From JAGDZR01 sp049115695 (lineage in GTDB: Bacteria; Bacteroidota; Bacteroidia; Cytophagales; Cyclobacteriaceae): a DNA stretch of 64,000 bases. Made by a program: the position numbers and the translations under genes. The first letter of the stretch is position 1; the number at the start of each line of letters is the position of its first letter. The stretch is taken from contig JAGDZR010000022.1 in NCBI GenBank assembly GCA_049115695.1, positions 1 through 64,000 on the forward strand, read 5' to 3'. Of the stretch, positions 63,101 through 64,000 are shown in pieces. The notes under the pieces are model-generated. The model worked only from the letters and a program-made list of their open reading frames with translations, was not told where the DNA came from and made no database searches.

Positions 63101-63446
63101 CGAGCAAACTGAGCTTAGACAGGTGTCCCTACCCCGTCAGTTACAAACATCCTCAATTAATAGCATGGTAATAACTGATCTCAACAAGGACAATTTCCCT
63201 GACTTGATCGCTGGTGGCAACCTTTATCATTCAGAAGTTGAGACACCAAGAAATGATGCTGGTTTTGGTTTTATAGCCTTAGGTGATGGTAAAGGTGGGT
63301 TTATCCCAATTTCAAATAAAAAATCAACTCTGAAAATTTCGGGTGAAATTCGAAAAATAGGACTCTTCAAATCAAATAATGGAAACATTCGTTGGTTAGC
63401 AGCCAGAAATGATTCCAACGTGGTTTTGATCACAAAAAACGAATAG
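60180..63446 (+). CDS. VCBS/FG-GAP and ASPIC/UnbV repeat lipoprotein 2
   Basis: This paralogue of the previous gene (1088 residues) overlaps it by 4 bases (ATGA). It has lipobox LLGC with Cys 21, the same loops (DINNDELPD, DVNNDGWVD, DFDRDGDLD, DYNSDGWPD, DLDLDGDLD) and an ASPIC/UnbV segment (AIGSKISIKSGHQWQHQ..GYLSSSETIAHFGLD). Shared WSW and WWN segments (TDWSWS, GWWN) show common ancestry. Tandem arrangement suggests the two act together, perhaps as a heterodimer on the cell surface. Confidence 0.9.
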   Translation: MIRQQIKIFMAVISISFLLGCGNEISREPSTSFQRLNVKSSGIDFYNQTIENRSFNYLTYPFIYFGGGVSIGDINNDELPDIYFTGNMVSNELYLNQGKMKFQKVTAQNLPTIPKYTWTTGSTMADVNNDGWVDIYVSVSGPNGGKNLLFINQKDGTFKESAEQLGIADPGFTMQSAFLDFDRDGDLDLYIGNYRPTSFSASAQFYSEKNNAPDSMDTDRFYRNDGDIFTDVTEEAGVLNFGLTLGISISDYNSDGWPDIFVSNDLKSPDFLYINNQNGTFSNQLQSQMNHTSNFGMGTDVADINNDGHMDIIQLDMMSSNNQQQKANMSAMNPEQFEEMITNGLHYQYMRNSLHLNNGNNTFSDIAEMCGVANTDWSWSALFFDMNNDGLKDLHITNGMRRNVNDNDFNAFLRIQQAYGKLHPNQYLDLLSKVPVNRTPNRAFLNMGDLSYQIKPDYGLAFKGFSNGSAYADLDLDGDLDLVVNNLDDTSHVYENLSISTNHLQIKLTGTEDNFQAIGSKISIKSGHQWQHQEIYPSRGYLSSSETIAHFGLDRTEMIDSIIVKWPNGNSQLLTNQHSNQRLLINQSPTDYQTLEMEPTESMFNTRELVNAEHVENEFDDFEREVLLPHKMSTQGPALAIGDINNDGLDDFYLGGSVGNPGNIYLQQSSGDFQPMNIPAFQQDAFSEDVSALFFDANDDGLMDLYVVSGGNEFAEGHASYQDRLYINHDEGFTKVALPNFPISSSVATPSDYDKDGDLDLFVGSRQTPGQYPLPSSSYLLKCEDAKSSSYSLIKMDETLPPGMVTDATWTDINQDGWPDLAIVGEWMPLTILENQNGNFINVNEKLSTNETTGWWNCVTSSDLDNDGDEDLIAGNLGLNYKFKASIESPFHVSAFDFDSTGTLDIALGYHLDNTLYPVRGRECSSQQMPSIKKRFANYTEFSKATFEDVYPQHQVSNAYNLKAKTFGSSVFINEQTELRQVSLPRQLQTSSINSMVITDLNKDNFPDLIAGGNLYHSEVETPRNDAGFGFIALGDGKGGFIPISNKKSTLKISGEIRKIGLFKSNNGNIRWLAARNDSNVVLITKNE

Positions 63447-63477
63447 ACTTTCAAGAACTTCTTCATATCCATATTTT

Positions 63478-63510
63478 GGGGTTACAACAATTGTTGTAGC
63501 CCCTATTTTT
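63478..63510 (+). terminator. Terminator of the SusCD/VCBS operon
   Basis: GGGGTTACAACA pairs with TGTTGTAGCCCC (63478-63503, 12 bp with one wobble), followed by TATTTTTATT. Located 32 bases after the second VCBS gene. Confidence 0.85.
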
Positions 63511-63610
63511 ATTATTCTCAATAATCCAATAATTTCTGATTTCAACTAACCAATAAATTCGGCTGCTGGTATGGTACCGTTTGACTAGATTAGTGGGTTA
63601 AGAAGGTGGT

Positions 63611-63982
63611 ATGCACACTAATCTAAGGAAACATATTAATTTCAAAGTCGCAATCATCGTAATAGCAACTGTCATTAATGGTTGCGCTGCAGGATATATT
63701 CCGTTGGACGATGTGCAAGTGGACAAATCGCAGATTAAAATGTATCAGGACGCATACAAACTTGAAAACGCACAGATTCCTCAATTTTCTCAAGGAGATA
63801 ATGCCAGCCTTCCTCATGTTGAACGAAAGCAATCGTTATGGGTAAGGATATTTGGTGAAAAGCCTCAGGACCAAAGTGACCTATTGCACATCAAAGGACC
63901 ATCCGCTCGACTTAAAAAACGGATGAACAAAAGACGATCAAAACAAATGGCTAGTAAAAAGTGGCCGATCAAAAAGAGATAG
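63611..63982 (+). CDS. Small lipoprotein-like protein with basic C terminus
   Basis: The 123-residue protein has a signal region with NGC (Cys 25) resembling a lipobox. Its C-terminal 25 residues are highly basic (RLKKRMNKRRSKQ, then KKWPIKKR). Function not recognised. A basic tail could bind anionic polymers such as LPS, DNA or peptidoglycan teichoic-like material. It stands alone after the operon terminator. Confidence 0.55.
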   Translation: MHTNLRKHINFKVAIIVIATVINGCAAGYIPLDDVQVDKSQIKMYQDAYKLENAQIPQFSQGDNASLPHVERKQSLWVRIFGEKPQDQSDLLHIKGPSARLKKRMNKRRSKQMASKKWPIKKR

Positions 63983-64000
63983 TACTGAACCGGGGTTACC

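Overview
The window comes from a member of the Bacteroidota, most likely a Cytophagales-type marine or soil bacterium. The evidence is the mixture of gldA/gldF/gldG gliding genes, a SusC/SusD pair with an ECF sigma/FecR regulator, large VCBS/ASPIC lipoproteins, DUF2490 and DUF4340 proteins, and -7 promoter elements of the form TAnnTTTG instead of E. coli-like -10 boxes. No plasmid, phage, CRISPR array or transposase is visible; most of the window looks like ordinary chromosome.

Layout. Positions 1-963 hold a tandem array with a 398-base period. Each unit has a tRNA 3' end, its terminator and a small GIY-YIG nuclease gene; the third gene is cut off just upstream of era. Positions 1048-4847 carry era, der, a SprT-like metalloprotease and an orphan ParA ATPase. 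From 4841 to 11164 lie envelope genes: a hypothetical, a DUF2490 protein, a membrane-anchored radical SAM protein, and a three-gene operon of one lipoprotein plus two paralogous beta-barrel-like proteins. Next come a VOC protein, a cellobiose phosphorylase (GH94), dnaN, and the gldA-gldF-gldG-DUF4340 transporter operon reading toward dnaN. From 19965 to 38308 there is mixed housekeeping content: FMN reductase, TonB-dependent receptor, murQ, tex, a TlpA-like thioredoxin, glycerate kinase, a ureohydrolase, a SixA-like phosphatase, topA, PhoH, acetyltransferases, a SAM hydroxide adenosyltransferase-like protein and an AI-2E family permease.

The most coherent metabolic unit is 38755-49443: pyruvate:ferredoxin/flavodoxin oxidoreductase (nifJ), a dihydroorotate dehydrogenase-like flavoprotein, a flavodoxin, a RseC-like protein, rnfB-C-D-G-E-A and a CBS-pair protein. 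All are on the + strand and most are overlapping or nearly touching. The order suggests that electrons from 2-oxoacid oxidation pass to a soluble carrier and then through the ion-pumping Rnf complex. The NifJ protein is unusual: the internal two-cluster ferredoxin domain present in standard NifJ is missing, while the proximal cluster ligands are kept with near-normal spacing. This is the observation I would follow up first.

From 49803 to 63446 lies a regulated uptake locus: ECF sigma factor, FecR-type anti-sigma factor, SusC with an N-terminal STN signalling domain, SusD, and two very large paralogous VCBS/ASPIC-UnbV surface lipoproteins. The substrate cannot be read from the sequence. A small lipoprotein with a basic tail closes the window.

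Strand changes are dense, and several convergent gene pairs end within a few bases of each other or overlap at their stops.
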